From Eutrigla gurnardus (taxonomy: Eukaryota > Chordata > Actinopteri > Perciformes > Triglidae), in NCBI GenBank assembly GCA_963514095.1, contig OY741271.1, positions 13,272,772 to 13,336,771 on the forward strand: a DNA stretch of 64,000 bases, in the 5' to 3' direction. How positions within the stretch are numbered: position 1 is the stretch's first letter; the number at the start of each line of letters is the position of its first letter. A program made the position numbers and the translations under genes. The notes under the pieces were generated by a model, which did no database searches, was not told where the DNA came from, and was given only the letters and a program-made list of their open reading frames with translations. Shown here in pieces: positions 1-12,905 of the stretch.

Positions 1-203
1 ATGAAAATCAACACAGTGCATAAAAAACGGAAAATACCTCAATACTCCACACCTAAGAATCGTAATCTGTTCACAGAACAAAATTCGCCCACACCATCTG
101 TTTAACAGCAAGTGCTAAAATACAACAATAATTGTCTGCAGTCTTCACTTGAAATGAAAACAGCAATAATTTCCCCTCACATGAAGGGAGCAAACAGACA
201 GTC

Positions 204-3200
204 TCAGTGACTGGTCATGCACTTGAACCTATTCTTGAAGTAGAAGTCTTCCTTATGAACGTCAGTATCGGCACTCGAAGATGAATAGCGGAACTTTTCG
301 TAGGCCTTTTGTGAGTCTGTTGAACTCCAGGGTAGTTTGATCTTTGATGCGTGGCTTACAATGACGTCATTACAGGAGCCGACGTGGAGGGAGCCCAGGG
401 CGTCGATGAAAAATTCTGCAGTGGCAAAAGAAAATTTCATATTGAACCAAGCTTCTACTGTATCGAGAACAGCTACAGTGTGTTAACATATCTGACAGCA
501 GACGTAACTCACCCAGATGCCCATGCCGTGCCAGGCGGGGGTTGAAGCCCGCCTGCTGCATCTTATCTGTCCTCCCCATGAAGAAGTTGATGACGGCATC
601 GGCCACCACGCAGTTGGGAAATCCCTCGATGATATGGTAGTATCCATTTCTGATATGTAAACAATCGCCATCCTCCCCCCCTTCTTCCACTGAAATGGTG
701 TGACGGTATGTTGCAGTGTAGCCTGTCACCTCTCTCACTGCACCACCCACCTGCAGTCAGTTACACAGCCAAAATGTTAGCTATAAACACATTAAATCAC
801 CGTGTAGACAGACACAGACACGGATGATTCACACTGGGTAACAGTGACACTAGATAATACCCATATCCATGATAACATCCATGTCTGTCCAATATGTCAT
901 CGCTAGTGGATATTTGTACCAAATTTGAAGACATTTGCTTTAGGCATTCCCAATATATCACCAGAATGGGACATGAGATCACAGTGACTTTGACCGTCAA
1001 CCACCCAAATCTAATCAGTTACTCCTTCGATGAATGTGGACGTTCATGCCAAATTTGAAGACATTTCCTCAATGTGTTCCTGACATTCAAGTGAATGAAT
1101 GGATGTAAAGACATGAATTACAATAATTATTATATTACAGTGTTACCAATTTTCTCACAGAGATTGGAATCACTCCTGGCACACTTAAATTTGATATTCG
1201 ATGGTCAGATAGACAATTTCCTCATATATTATGTGTTAAAAAGAAAGAGACTGTACATGACAGATGTTTCTTTTATATGCTGGAATATTAGCATAGTGAT
1301 ATTGTTGTTTGTTTGCAATTCGAATTAAATTTCACTCTTTTCTTTAAAGAAAATATTGATTTGTGTGAAGTCACTCAAATGATTCAAACTGTAAAGATTA
1401 GTGTCTAACTTGTGTATTGGTGTTTGATGTTAGTGTTTTTCCTCTCAGTTGTGAGTGACAGTATGTGAGACAGTTTTGCAGATGATGTGAACTGTTTAGC
1501 TCAGGTGACTGTTGTTGTGATACAGATTGTGGTTAGAGTTTTGCACTTTTGGCTCCAGTTGTTCCAACTGTAATTTCAATGCATGTTAGGGCGAATGTGG
1601 AATGTGGGTGTGGAATGTGAAGCACACCTCTCTGTGCATATCATACCTGCAAACTCATGAGGGTTGAAGAAGGTGACAAACTAAACATTTTCCTCAGGTA
1701 AAAAAGGACACATTTATTAACACCAGTTTTCAAATGGTTTTAGTGTGCCTGGAGTGTAACTTGTTACGCCTCTGAGAAGGCAGCGGAGGTTGTCACAGAG
1801 CCACATCAAAGGCGAGACGAGGCGATACAGCGTTCTATCTAAACCCCCCCGAGTACCCGAGGCGGAAAAGACGTGACATAGTGAATACGTGTGATCAGGG
1901 CGACACGCCAACGGCAGATCTAATCAGGTCAAAGTGTAGATTCGAAGAAGACAAAACACTGATAGCTGGTGACATTTACTACGAAGCAGGACCCACTCAT
2001 GTATCTCATTTTTTTGCTGTATATTGATTTAAAATGAAAACAATGAGTGTGGGCTTCAAGTGCTAACCTCCAGTAGCCTATAAAGTACTCTGCATCAGCA
2101 TGAATATGATTCGTGGCCTTTTTTCTACATGCAGGTCATTGATCCTAAACATGCAGACAACTAAATCATTTTTTAGGTCTGAAAAGGTTGATACCTTTGT
2201 TTTTATTTGCTTATTGTACATGTGTGAGCCTGAAGGCTACAAGCACAGCCCATCCCTTCAGAGCCACTCCCCAAAAATGAATATAACCAACAAACATGGC
2301 TATTGTTAGGCACTGACAGGAGACTGAGTGCACACAGGAAAACCAGGTATAACCACTTGCCTATCTATCTACCCACCTGCCTGATTTTTCAACCAAAATC
2401 CCCATGGTGCAGTGGAAACTACAATGATTTACTGCATAAGCAATTTGCAGTATTTTACTGTGTGGTATGTGGTAAATAACTGCAGACTAACAAATGTATG
2501 TGATAGTTTTATTATGGAGAGCCTTGTAAGTACTGAACAGTGTGAATGAATACAGCATTTCACTGGCAGCCACTAAAATAAAGCTAGGATGTGATCTCTC
2601 TGACTATAATTGCATAAAAGCCTTGCTGCAGCTTCCTAAATCGATTCTATCAGCATCAACCAAAGTGTCTGCTGTTTTTTTTATGACGACGTGTCCAAGT
2701 GGACTAAGAGCTTATCTACGCAGAGCTACTTGGAAATGATTTATCTGAGCACATTAACGTCCTTCGCATTCCCATTTGTCAGCCAGGTGGAAGGGAGTAA
2801 ATGGAAGTTTGCAGAGTATTAATAGATGAATATGCAACACACATCACACTGTCTCTGGGCCTGCAACTCACCAGATCCAGAGTGGTCCTTTCTAGGATGT
2901 CCACCATCTTCTCCACCTTGGTGTTTGCAGTGAAGATGAAGTCATCATCCACCCAGAGAACATACTTGGTGGTCACTTGAGACACTGCCAGGTTTCTTCC
3001 TGCAAACCAACCCTGTGCACAGTAGCTGACAGTCGATCAACACATTTAAACAGCGCTGGTTAATATTGACAGGATACCTCATGGAGACACAGTGTGTTTA
3101 CCTTTCCAAATGGCATGATGTAATGTTCAATGTGAGGCCCGGTCACTGGCTGAGGGTGTTCATTATCATCTGCAATCACTATGGTGACGGTGGGATAATA

Positions 3201-6200
3201 TTTTCTTATGCTGTCGATGAGGTCTTTGAGTTTGTCGTATCGTAGAAAGGTCTTGGTGGCAAAGGTAACAAGAGCACTAATATTGTAGTCTAAGCAGAAT
3301 CAACAACAAAACAGATGAACAATGAACACATGCCCATGTGGCGCTCAAACACTTTGCATCAAACAAAATTTACATAACTACTCACAAACCTTTTTGATAC
3401 CCAGTGTTGTAAAGTTTAGGAATGGTTTCATGTCCAACTTTAATGGTGAAAAATGACCGGTAACCTTCAGTCGCAAACTGAACTGCAGAACAAAATTGTG
3501 ATAAAGAGATGAGGCAGTGCACGTTTCTATCATTGTCAACGCAACTATCATGAGCCGTTATTGCCTATGCAATGTAGTTGTGTTTTGGTATTTCTGAATC
3601 ATCCAATAATCTCTTAGCATCACAATACATTCAAAACATGTACCCTGCATAACAAACAACGATAAATCCAGGGGCCATGTTATTTTTAACCATTGCAGCA
3701 TAGTTCCTTTCATTGGAGAGAAAGTAATAGAAAGTATGATCTGCTAAAGAAAATGTCAGAGTTTTTGAATAGAAAAAAGGACCCAAGTACAGAAAAGGAG
3801 GAAGGTTGGGGAAATTAAACAAAAAGCAATCATTAACAAAACTGAAAAAAATTTGATGAAGCAGGCTGAGGCAATAAAAAGCTAATAAAGGGCTAATAAA
3901 ATACCTGAATGCAATTAGGATCGCCCATAAAAACCAGGATCATGGACATGGGACTGAGGCAGGCGACTTCAGAAAGACACAGACTACCGTTATTTCCGAT
4001 TGCTAAACGACAGTTGGCACAACTGCAGTTAAAGTGCAAAACTCAATTCTAGCTCACTACCAAGTCCAAAACAAGCCAAAAGGAAAAAGGAACTGCTGCT
4101 GTGCAATCTGTGGTTAGAGTTTTGCACATGCCCGCTGTTGTTTAGCAATCGTAAAAAAAAAAAAAATACACAAGAAATTAGTCAGAAAATAACACATTAG
4201 AGGTAGAAATGAGAGTGGGCTGAAAGCCTGTTGACGGAAACCAAGGGAACCGCAGGTCTGATTCACTGTTGTCTCTGTGGTGGATTATTTACGATTAAAT
4301 AGATTCCGTCTAGTGAATCAGTCCATGTGTTACAAAACTTGAGCCAAACTGGCACAAAATTGTGATAAAGAGATGAGGCAGTGCACGTTTCTATCATTGT
4401 CAACGCAACTATCATGAGCCGTTATTGCCTATGCAATGTAGTTGTGTTTTGGTATTTCTGAATCATCCAATAATCTCTTAGTATGAAGATAGTATTCACA
4501 CGGCAACTGTACCTGTATCTGCTGTTTTGGGATGGAAAATGGTGTTTGTATAGGTGACGAACTGCAGCTGCCTGTTCAGAGTGGAGAAAAGACGACTAGA
4601 CAGAATCATGTGCTTCTCTCCTTCTCCTTTAATGGAAACCCCCTCCACGGTCCCGGCAACATCAAAAGTCCCCAATGTTGCTGTCAAATATACCTGTTAC
4701 ACCAATTGCATTGGATTTGAGGAAAAAAATGAACACAAAGAATTAACATTTAGACATAAAGAAGTGGGTATCTTAGCCACAAATAAAACTATGATATTGT
4801 ATTACTATAGGGTTTGATCCTGGTTCTTCTTCAAGACCCAAAGCTATGGGAAGAAAGGAAAGAAATGACTACAGCAGTATTACAAGCATTTCAGCTGAAA
4901 GACTTAAATATAAGGACATCATGTATAGTGTCATGTTAGCATGCTGTTACCAGGTATGATGATTGTTTTGAGGGGTCGCACCTTCACACCCTGGGTAGGA
5001 TACTGAAGAGGACTGTAGGCCTCAGCTACAATAAGCATATCTGCAGGATTGTAGGACCTTTAAACACAAAGACAGAAAGCAAAGTACTAGTATAGTAAAA
5101 TATATAATTGGTCTCTTGTTGATTTCCTACATCGTCACAGTAACTTGTGTGTGGTTGGAAGACCACGTGGTTTCCTTCTGGTGTTGTGGAAATTCCCTTT
5201 TTGATGGATCCTGGTGTGTTGCTGAGTGACACTGATGCTGCAGTCGCGGTGTGTGTGTAGCGAGCGCCGAGCAGAGAGGGAGAGTCGAGGCTTCGACTAG
5301 TACTGTAAACCATTGACCCCAACCCCCCGGGTAAAAAAAAAAGAAAAGGCGGTGCCGAGAGGGAGAGAGAGAAAAAAAGAAAGGCGCTGGAGGAGGATGC
5401 GGCCAAATGCCGTAAACTGAGAAATTTATTCAGGGTTAGGGTTAGGGTTATTATGTATATGAATACAAGGGCACATTAAGTGAGACATAGGCTACACTAT
5501 CTTACTGTATGAACTATAGTGTATGGAAAAACACTGTAAGCATATGTTTGCTATTCAAAGGTGGTGATGGTGATGACACAAGTCCTGCTGGTACTTCAGG
5601 AGAAGCCAGTGCAGAGCAGTTGGCAGAAGGTACAGAATCATTTCTAGAGCAGCAACATGCAAGTTGCAGACATAACACCAACAGGCACTGCCATTTGACA
5701 TAAATGGCTCTCATTTGTAATACGGTAATAGCTGCCATTCTATTAAGCACTAGTGGTGTTGAATTTTGCTGTCTGTTGCTGACTTGCTGTTATGTATCCC
5801 AGCCCTATATTAGAATATGAGTCAATATTATGTGATTGCTTATTAGGAACTATACTCTCGGACTGTATTATACATTGCGTCTATCAGTGTGTGCATGTTC
5901 TGTGAACATGTATTCAAAGGCTGTCCCCTCATAGCTGATTAATTGTTTGATTTGGACTTTGTTGTCTTTGTTTATTAGGTTATATTGTAGGCTATAAATT
6001 ATGCCAAAGAGGCAGTTGACATTCCACATGATATGATGTTTAAGTAACCTTGGCACTGCGTTAAACCTTTATTCTCTTCTAGTAAGTGTGTTAGTGGATT
6101 TTGCTGAGGATTGTTGTGTTACTGTATTTTACCAGCCCGGCCCCAAACACAAAAGTTACTGTATATTCCTAACTTAGTTTGTACATAGGTCCCATATTTG

Positions 6201-9200
6201 AACTTCTATTTGGAATGCAGTGTGTGGAAAAAAAAAAAAAAAAAACACCCTTACCTTTTTTAACACCCTTAAAAAAAACACCCTTACCTATAGCACTCTG
6301 ATCGTAGCACTGTTGCTCTTGAACTACTAGTTTACTCAGATGAGGACCTAACACTTGTTCTACTTTTAGCTCTTACTTTATCGGCAATGATTCGTTGTGG
6401 TTTCCTTGTTTCCTTCTTTTGACAAATGTACTTATTGTAAGTCGCTTTGGACAAAAGCGTCTGCTAAATGACCTAAATGTAAATGTAAATGTAAATGTGT
6501 GTGGGTGTGTGTGTGTGTTCGTGCGTGCGTGCATGTGCGTGTACATGCGTGCCAATGCATGTAGGTGTGGGCGTGAACGTGCGTGTGTGGGCAAGGCCAG
6601 GGTGGCCTGGTTACATGACTGACTCCTGGCCTGAAAAAGTCTCCCAGTCCGGCCCTGTTGCTGACTGTGTGGCAGCAGTTTTAGAGCTGGGCTACTTGTT
6701 GTGATCCTTTTGCTTTGTGGCTGTTGCACTCAATTTATAATTTATATATGCTTCCTTTAGGGAAAATCATTAGAAGACACTATAAACTTCCATTGTTATG
6801 CAGACGATACTCAATTATATCGATCGGTCAAACCTGAAGAAACTAATCAGCTAGTTATTGTTCTTGGGCCTAAATCCTCCGAAGCTCGCTAAAAATATAG
6901 CTGCTATTGATGGGATTGCCATTGCCTCAATTACTACTGTAAGAAACCTTGGAGTCACCTTTGATCAGGATCTGTCCTTAACTAGTATATTAAACAAACT
7001 ACAAGGACAGCCTTCTTTCACCTGTGTAACATTACTAAAACCGGGCCAATGCTGTCTCAAAAAGATGCAGAAAGACGAATCCATGCACTTGTTACCTCAA
7101 GGCTGGATTATTGTAATTCCTTACTATCAGGCTGTTGCAATAAATCCCTTAAAACTCTCCAGCTGGTCCAGGATTCTGCAGAAAGTGTTCTGACTAAAAC
7201 TACAAAAAGGGATCACATTTATCCTGTATTAGCTTCTATGCATGGCTCCCAGAAGGATCGTATCTTAAAGAGCTCATTAAACCCTACCATGCTAGAGCAT
7301 GTTAGGATTCTTCCATTTTTTACTTTACCACTAAGAGCCCAGTTACATTTTATTATTGTACTATGGGGAGCTTTGCTCCATTATATTTACTTTAATGTTC
7401 TATTTACTTTAATACGTAACCCGTACCATTACACTGACCCCTGCCTAGCACTGGTAGTTCACTTGACCATAGATTACCATCCGCATGAACACCTGGGTGA
7501 TTCATGCATCTGTTCAAACATTGTGACTGCTATCACTGCCATACACCAGCACACTGTTTATTAAAGTCTAAACACACTGTGATTTAATTGCTATGCACCA
7601 ATACAAATGAACTGTAATTATTAAAATGGTTACACATATCCTGTAGACAAATTAATAAGAAAGGCTATGCGAGAGCAAACACAAGCCACATTCACTGAAG
7701 GGAGGAAGGTCAAGAGATAACACTGGATAACTCAGAGTTGAGGGAGTCAGACGAGGAACTTAAAACAAAGAGCAGATGAGCAGGGACAGACGGGTCAATC
7801 TATTTTCTACAGGGTGTCGATTCCAAGAAACAAGGTGTTGTGTTGCCATGGAGCTGGGACCAGCTCATGCACCAACAAAGGGAAGGCTAAAGTCTAAACC
7901 ACAGTTGGAATTTCATTCCATATTTTTTTTCAATATTCAAATTATATTTGAATATTTAATGCTCAAATTCAGCCTAATAAATAATTAATATTAACTCTAC
8001 ATAGGCTTCTACGTTACCAATACCATGATCGGCAATGTGGTTGTTTTGCTTCCTGTCCACTAGATGGCGTTCCAAAAACATTACCAATAAATATGTTGAA
8101 TTACCAACAGCTAACAGCTTTCTAGTTAAGTAATAATTACGAAAGTAAAACAACTACTACTTACTAGTAGTTCTTACTAACGTAAGAAAACATCTTTCTG
8201 AAATTAAAAAAAAAATTGAATACTAATTTCAGCATTCGAATAGTACTGATTTTTTTAGTATTCAAATTATATTCTATTCCCGAAGTTCATTCCAACAGCC
8301 CTAGTGTTAAGTGTCCTGAGATAACTTCTGTTGTGATATGATACTGAATAAGATTGAATTGAATTGAACTTTTAGGAAATGCAGTATCTTTGTGTTCTGT
8401 GGTTTTCCTGTTCCACCTCATGGTTGTAGTCATTTTGTACCCAGTGGGAGGAGTTTCCATGTGTTTGGCAACTTGTGTGGTTGCTGCTTATTCTCAAACA
8501 TAGTTGCAGCATCGGCCCTTGTGTGTGATAATATCTTGTCTGTTCCACATTTGACCAAAAGTGTTTGATGTAGCATTGCTTTACTCAAACATACAGCCTT
8601 AGTAGGAAACACTCAGTTTCATCTAAGATTCAAGTATAGTTTAAATTAATAAATGGTTGTAATTCATTGCTGATGATGTGACAAATGATCTATTAATTGT
8701 TTCAAGGGTGGGGGTGTTACGGCTGTATGTTTTCTCTGTGCTCAGGTGAGCTGAATCCTCCAACGAGGTGCACCTGGCATGGGAGGAAGTCCTTAAAAGC
8801 TCCAGTGCCAGCAGTAGGAGGAGAGGCCTCTGGTGCTGCTGATTTGAGGCTTGCACCTAAATGGTCTTCATTTAAGTTCATATCCTATCTTATTTCATGG
8901 CTAAATAAAACAAGCAGCAGACACGAAGGAGTAATGTCTGGCTGCAACGACACAGGGAGGCTAAAGACAATAAAGTGTCTGATATAGTATTGGTATAATG
9001 CAGGAAAAAAGGGAATGCCATTATCAGCCCACCAACAATGCTAGATAATAATAAACTCCCACAATCATTGACAAACTTAAAAGCTGATTAGAAGCCGAAG
9101 CTTAGATAGATATAGGCAACAAGTGGGCTTTCTCCAGGATACATCTTTCTGGGTAAATTCAGTTTCTCTAGTCATGGACCTTGAATTCAGAACTCTGGTT

Positions 9201-10476
9201 GAAAGCTGTCAGTAACCAGGTTACTATGCATACACTGCATTCACTTCCATGCAGAGATCATTGCAAATTACCCCTTGGTGTGAATAACTTACAAGTACAG
9301 ACCAACAAGAGTGCAAACAGAGCTAAAGCAGGTGGAGACAGGGGTGAAGCACAGTAACAAGAAGCAACGTGCGTCAGTGTATGGGAATGAGTCCTTTAAA
9401 TAGACTCGGAGTCAGTGCATTGAGATGTTGACTTTGTGTGAGGTTACTGTAGCAGACATTATTCATTATGACTGGTGGTGACCATTCATGACAACACTTT
9501 GTGGGTCAAATGGCTAATCCGTATCCTATGAAGTAGTTATCTTTGCTGAACCACCCGAAAACAGTCTAGTCATTTTCACTGTTCCTTTTTTTTTATTTTG
9601 TCACTTATCTCTCCTCTCGTTGCAGATTTTCCACTTCCTGACCTTGTGTGTTTCCCTCTAGTTTCCAAAAGTTTGATTCATCTGAGTCCAATAAACCCCT
9701 GCTCCCTTTGTATTTAAACCCTGTGTGTTCTGTCTCTTGTCGCCTGTTCATCTTAATTTTGTGTCCCACGTTCCAGACTTTTACCATGAAACACATTACC
9801 CAGTGTTTTTGAATCTGGCCTGCTTTTCTTGTACTTGGATTTTTGCCTAACCCTCCCCTGCCTTGTTTGCCTTGCTGACTTATTTCCTGTGTATCGGACT
9901 GCACAATGCACCTTTCCTGTCCCAAGTTGTTCTATCGGCTCCTCCTTGTGCCCAGTATAACATTAGCACTGAGGTCAAAAAAATGATAACCTATTCTTAC
10001 ATTACCTTTTCTGAAAGCTGCTGTACTCCTGAGCTCTGTGACGCTTCACGCCCTCCGGGTCAGGATGGGAGTCTAAGAATGCGAGTTCAATGTCGTGGGC
10101 CCACACGCGCGGGAACAGCAGGTTGGAGAACGGCAGTTGAAAAGTTACCTCATCGGCGAGACACATGCATGTGTTTTGAGCCAAATGACTGTCAGGAAAA
10201 CAGAAATGTCACTGAGTGAATTGTTAAGCGTACAAATGAGAATGAGACAAATGAGACATGCTGATAAATAACACACCGTGCCACATCATCCTTTACATGG
10301 TAGGCAATGTCATCGTAGCTACTGTCTCTGATATTTGCTTCGAGGAGTTGCTTTATTTGACCCCGTCTCGGCCAAATGTCAACTGAGCTGGTCCCGGGGT
10401 TCCAAGTATGAAACAGGGCCAGCAGGAGTCCACTGACCAAAAGCAGTCCAAGACACTTCTTAAAGGTGGCACGCAT
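204..10476 (-). CDS. b4galnt1: Beta-1,4-N-acetylgalactosaminyltransferase 1 (GM2/GD2 synthase), 10 coding exons
   Basis: Golgi type II enzyme of family GT12 that adds GalNAc from UDP-GalNAc to GM3, GD3 or lactosylceramide, giving GM2, GD2 or GA2. Coding exons in transcript order: 10277-10476, 10006-10188, 4951-5057, 4806-4843, 4513-4693, 3390-3482, 3102-3289, 2872-3012, 513-750, 204-415. They sum to 1581 bp (526 aa plus stop), close to the human 533 aa, and every junction keeps phase with GT-AG signals. A short cytoplasmic tail is followed by a membrane anchor at about residues 9-23. The metal-binding motif VDDD is at about 351-354 inside YVLWVDDDF, and the C-terminus ends FKCMTSH, close to human CMTSQ; this separates it from B4GALNT2. 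The start codon lies directly after an acceptor-like CTAG, so a non-coding upstream exon is likely. The 38-bp exon (donor ATA|GTAATA) is the least certain. No poly(A) signal lies in bases 1-203, so the 3' UTR probably leaves the window. Confidence 0.95.
3490..3617. repeat. 128-bp direct duplication, copy 1
   Basis: This stretch is identical, base for base, to 4354-4481. It lies in the b4galnt1 intron between the exons at 4513-4693 and 3390-3482 and begins 7 bp upstream (in transcript sense) of the latter exon, so it supplies part of that exon's acceptor region. Confidence 0.95.
3997..4151. repeat. Hairpin-type inverted repeat (MITE-like)
   Basis: The ends CGATTGCTAAACGACAG (3997-4013) and CTGTTGTTTAGCAATCG (4135-4151) are reverse complements with one mismatch. 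An internal pair, GTGCAAAACTC and GAGTTTTGCAC, continues the symmetry. An A-run follows the right end. A related fragment (GATTGTGGTTAGAGTTTTGC) occurs near 1525-1545. No convincing target duplication is visible. It sits between the two copies of the 128-bp duplication. Confidence 0.5.
4354..4481. repeat. 128-bp direct duplication, copy 2
   Basis: Perfect copy of 3490-3617, in the same orientation and the same b4galnt1 intron, ending 31 bp from the exon at 4513-4693. The two copies are separated by 736 bp of different sequence. Confidence 0.95.
5433..5450 (+). repeat. Short interstitial telomere-like repeat
   Basis: Three tandem GGGTTA units lie in the long second intron of b4galnt1. Such short interstitial tracts are common and imply no telomere here. 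Confidence 0.6.
6330..6498 (+). mobile_element. SINE/L2-related 3' end with short tandem tail
   Basis: The segment contains GTAAGTCGCTTTGGACAAAA, then AGCGTCTGCTAAATGAC, and ends in tandem AAATGT units. From memory this is the tail shared by many teleost SINE and L2-type elements. It lies in intron 2 of b4galnt1 and runs into a GT-rich stretch at 6496-6590. Confidence 0.65.
6746..7300 (+). pseudogene. Decayed L2-type non-LTR retrotransposon reverse transcriptase
   Basis: Fragments in changing frames read like an L2/CR1-clade reverse transcriptase: CYADDTQLYRSVKPEE (the YADD catalytic box) near 6793-6840, TTVRNLGVTFDQDLSL near 6930-6980, and SRLDYCNSLLSGC followed by NKSLKTLQLVQ near 7090-7170, then KRDHIYPVLASMHG. 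Several frameshifts and missing segments show that it is inactive. It lies in intron 2 of b4galnt1 in the orientation opposite to the gene. A matching 3' tail lies about 1 kb downstream at 8307-8370. Confidence 0.8.
8307..8370 (+). mobile_element. L2-type LINE 3' tail
   Basis: The motif TTAAGTGTCCTGAGATAACT is followed by TTCTGTTGTGATATGATACT and then by ATTGAATTGAATTGAA. From memory this is the usual end of teleost L2 elements. It may belong to the reverse transcriptase remnant at 6746-7300, with other sequence between them. Confidence 0.55.
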
Positions 10477-11517
10477 CTAGAATGAAGATTTAGAGGAAAT
10501 GTCAAAATGGTATACATGTAAAGTAAATTGACTATTTGACATCACCCTGGATTTTTTCAGTTCTTCCAAGAGTCTTTCAGTCTTTAAACCTGCAGGGTTC
10601 ATTCAAGTTAGGTGGATCATGTATTGCACATTCTTCGACCTGAAAGATCACTAAACAACAACTTTTGAAATTATGACATCTAAATTAATTTGGGTTGTCA
10701 AATCTAGAACTGTATCACATGCATGTATTATGCTTCCTACTGTACATACATCGACATCACTAAGTCCTACCACCTTTCAATGAAAATAAAAAGTCTGAAC
10801 TTTGCTTTTAAGCTTATGTGTTAAACAATAAGAATCATAGACTTTTTCACTCTCAGGTTGAAGACCAAGCAGTACCTTCACAAGACTCTAAAGCTGTTCT
10901 TATCACAATATTAAGATGGAGGATATATTTTCTTGCAGCTAATGTGTGCCTGTACATTTGAATGAATTATAATTATTATGTGGTGTTGGCGTTTACAGCC
11001 CAACCAGTTTTCCAGCAACTACTTCATAGTTTTCATCTTGTTAAACACTGCGGCTCAGAACAGACTGTCCTCATTCCCCAAGGGCGTCAAACCAACGCTG
11101 TGTCACTACCCTCAGCTTCTGACACTGAAGGGGTTTAAACCTAAATTGACATAGTTATTTAAATCCCAACCATGATGTTCTTTACTAGACCTAACTCAGT
11201 GATTTTGTTGTGAATTGGCACTGAGGGAAATCCCAACCTAGGAGCCCATCCAATGACCAATAGAGACGTCTGCTCACAGTGAAACGCCTGCACAACATAA
11301 AAACAGCAAAACCTCTTCTTCAGCCTCCTATTTAGTTGACAGATAGCAAAACTTAAGGTTATGAATATAACGGTGGTTCTCCAATCCAGAAGCTCAAATA
11401 ACACTACGCCAGCCATAATTGGCTAGCACTAACTACTACTAGCTACCTCCTATATATTAGTAGACATAGCATCAGTTTCCATTCAAAACAAGCTCAACTC
11501 TTCCTCGCTCCTGTAGC

Positions 11518-11612
11518 GAGACACTCGCTGAGACACTCACTGAGACACTCCCTGAGACACTCCCTGAGACACTCCCTGAGACACTCGCTGAGACAATCGC
11601 TGAGACACTCCT
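11518..11612 (+). repeat. 12-bp minisatellite, about 8 copies
   Basis: Tandem units of GAGACACTC(G/C/A)CT. The variation falls mostly at the tenth base, and one unit carries AATC instead of ACTC. Confidence 0.9.
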
Positions 11613-12707
11613 AATCACAAATTTTCTTTCAGAGCAATCTTTCTCACTATGAGGAAATACTGGCTCCTGGATTGTCAGACATGCCTGATAAGAACACAGC
11701 TGTCCCTCAGTTGCATTTCACAAGGGAAGAACCGCACACTCAGAGGCCTGACGCTGTCCGAGTTGGTGCCGGATGGTGCAAGACTCAGCATGCGAGTGGA
11801 GAACCTTGGCACACTTTCCCTGAGTGGGGAGTAGATTATGTTTTTTAAAATGTGGTGGGACGATGTTATATTGAAGCCTGCACCCCTTCTCCATCCTTCT
11901 CACCACCATTTTCACTGAGTGCAGCCCAGCTCTCCATGTGCCACACAGGAGGCGTTTCTCCACAGTGAGACATGAAACAAATGCTAAAAAAAGAGAAGAG
12001 AACTGCACATGTAGCCAGTGGTAAGGATAAGGACAGCCTACCATTTTTTTAATTTATTATTTCCTGGTCACAATGTCATCTGACTGCCTGCTGACGCAGA
12101 TAACTTTCACAGATATTGTGATTTCATGTTCTTCATATTTCTCTTGTCAAACGGAACAAGTAGATATTTAATTGTATCTCAGAAATACTACACACTGCTA
12201 GAATGGGCCAGGGTCTGACCAATAACAGCTTCATACATAAGTAAGCACATTATTACTACCACACAGCACCCAGATTAATGAGATAGTGGATGGCTTTAGA
12301 CTCCTCCATACAAATGCTACTAAGGTAAATAGGTGTTGCCCTCTGCATTACAAAATATAAACACGCTTTGTTCAACTGACTACTTTGCTATTTCTATTGA
12401 TTTACGTTTTTTGATCACCAATCTGCCCTCACAGCAGATACAGTATGTCCGTAGGCTATAAATAAATGAACTTGTGCATTTAATGCTTTAGGCTACATTG
12501 ACTATCCAACTATTTAGACTGATTGGCTGTCTTTATGTGTGAAACTCTTCAAACCGACTGAATATGTGTTAAAGCTGTGAAATTACCGCTTGAAACATTT
12601 CCCTTTCTTCCAAAGTAAATATTTGCCAATTTTCTTAATGCGATTTCCCACAACAGTCCCACATTTCTTTTCACGGTAGACAAAAAGACAGGAAAAAATT
12701 CTTACTG

Positions 12708-12905
12708 TAATTGTTTCCGTATATGATAAAAATAGTCCCTGCGCCTTCAAGTCAACTTCTGCTGCTGGGTGAGACTATGCAGTGCGCGTGCACGTGAGCC
12801 GGATGAGCTGCTGCTGCTCGGGGCGTTATCTCTCCGCTCCAAGTGCTTTGCATCGGCGGGAAGTCATAGGCGTAGCCCGTATTTAGGGGTGCTCTAGCCA
12901 ATAAA
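12708..12905 (-). promoter_or_regulatory. Candidate b4galnt1 promoter and non-coding exon
   Basis: Read on the minus strand, this stretch has a CCAAT-type box (ATTGGC, near 12900), a TAAATA box near 12880, GC-rich sequence with an E-box CACGTG (about 12790), and a possible donor ACA|GTAAGA near 12708. It lies 2.2 kb upstream of the coding start, which begins right after an acceptor. This is inference only; another upstream exon is equally possible. Confidence 0.25.

Noticed and set aside
5433..5450. Telomere or chromosome-fusion site
   Set aside because: Only three TTAGGG units; such short tracts arise by chance or repair.
9590..9950. Possible degenerate solo LTR or SINE in b4galnt1 intron 2
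   Set aside because: The pyrimidine-rich composition recalls fish LTR-like repeats, but there are no TG...CA ends or target duplication I can define.
11518..11612. CRISPR-like array
   Set aside because: Units are head to tail with no spacers, and the genome is vertebrate; this is a minisatellite.
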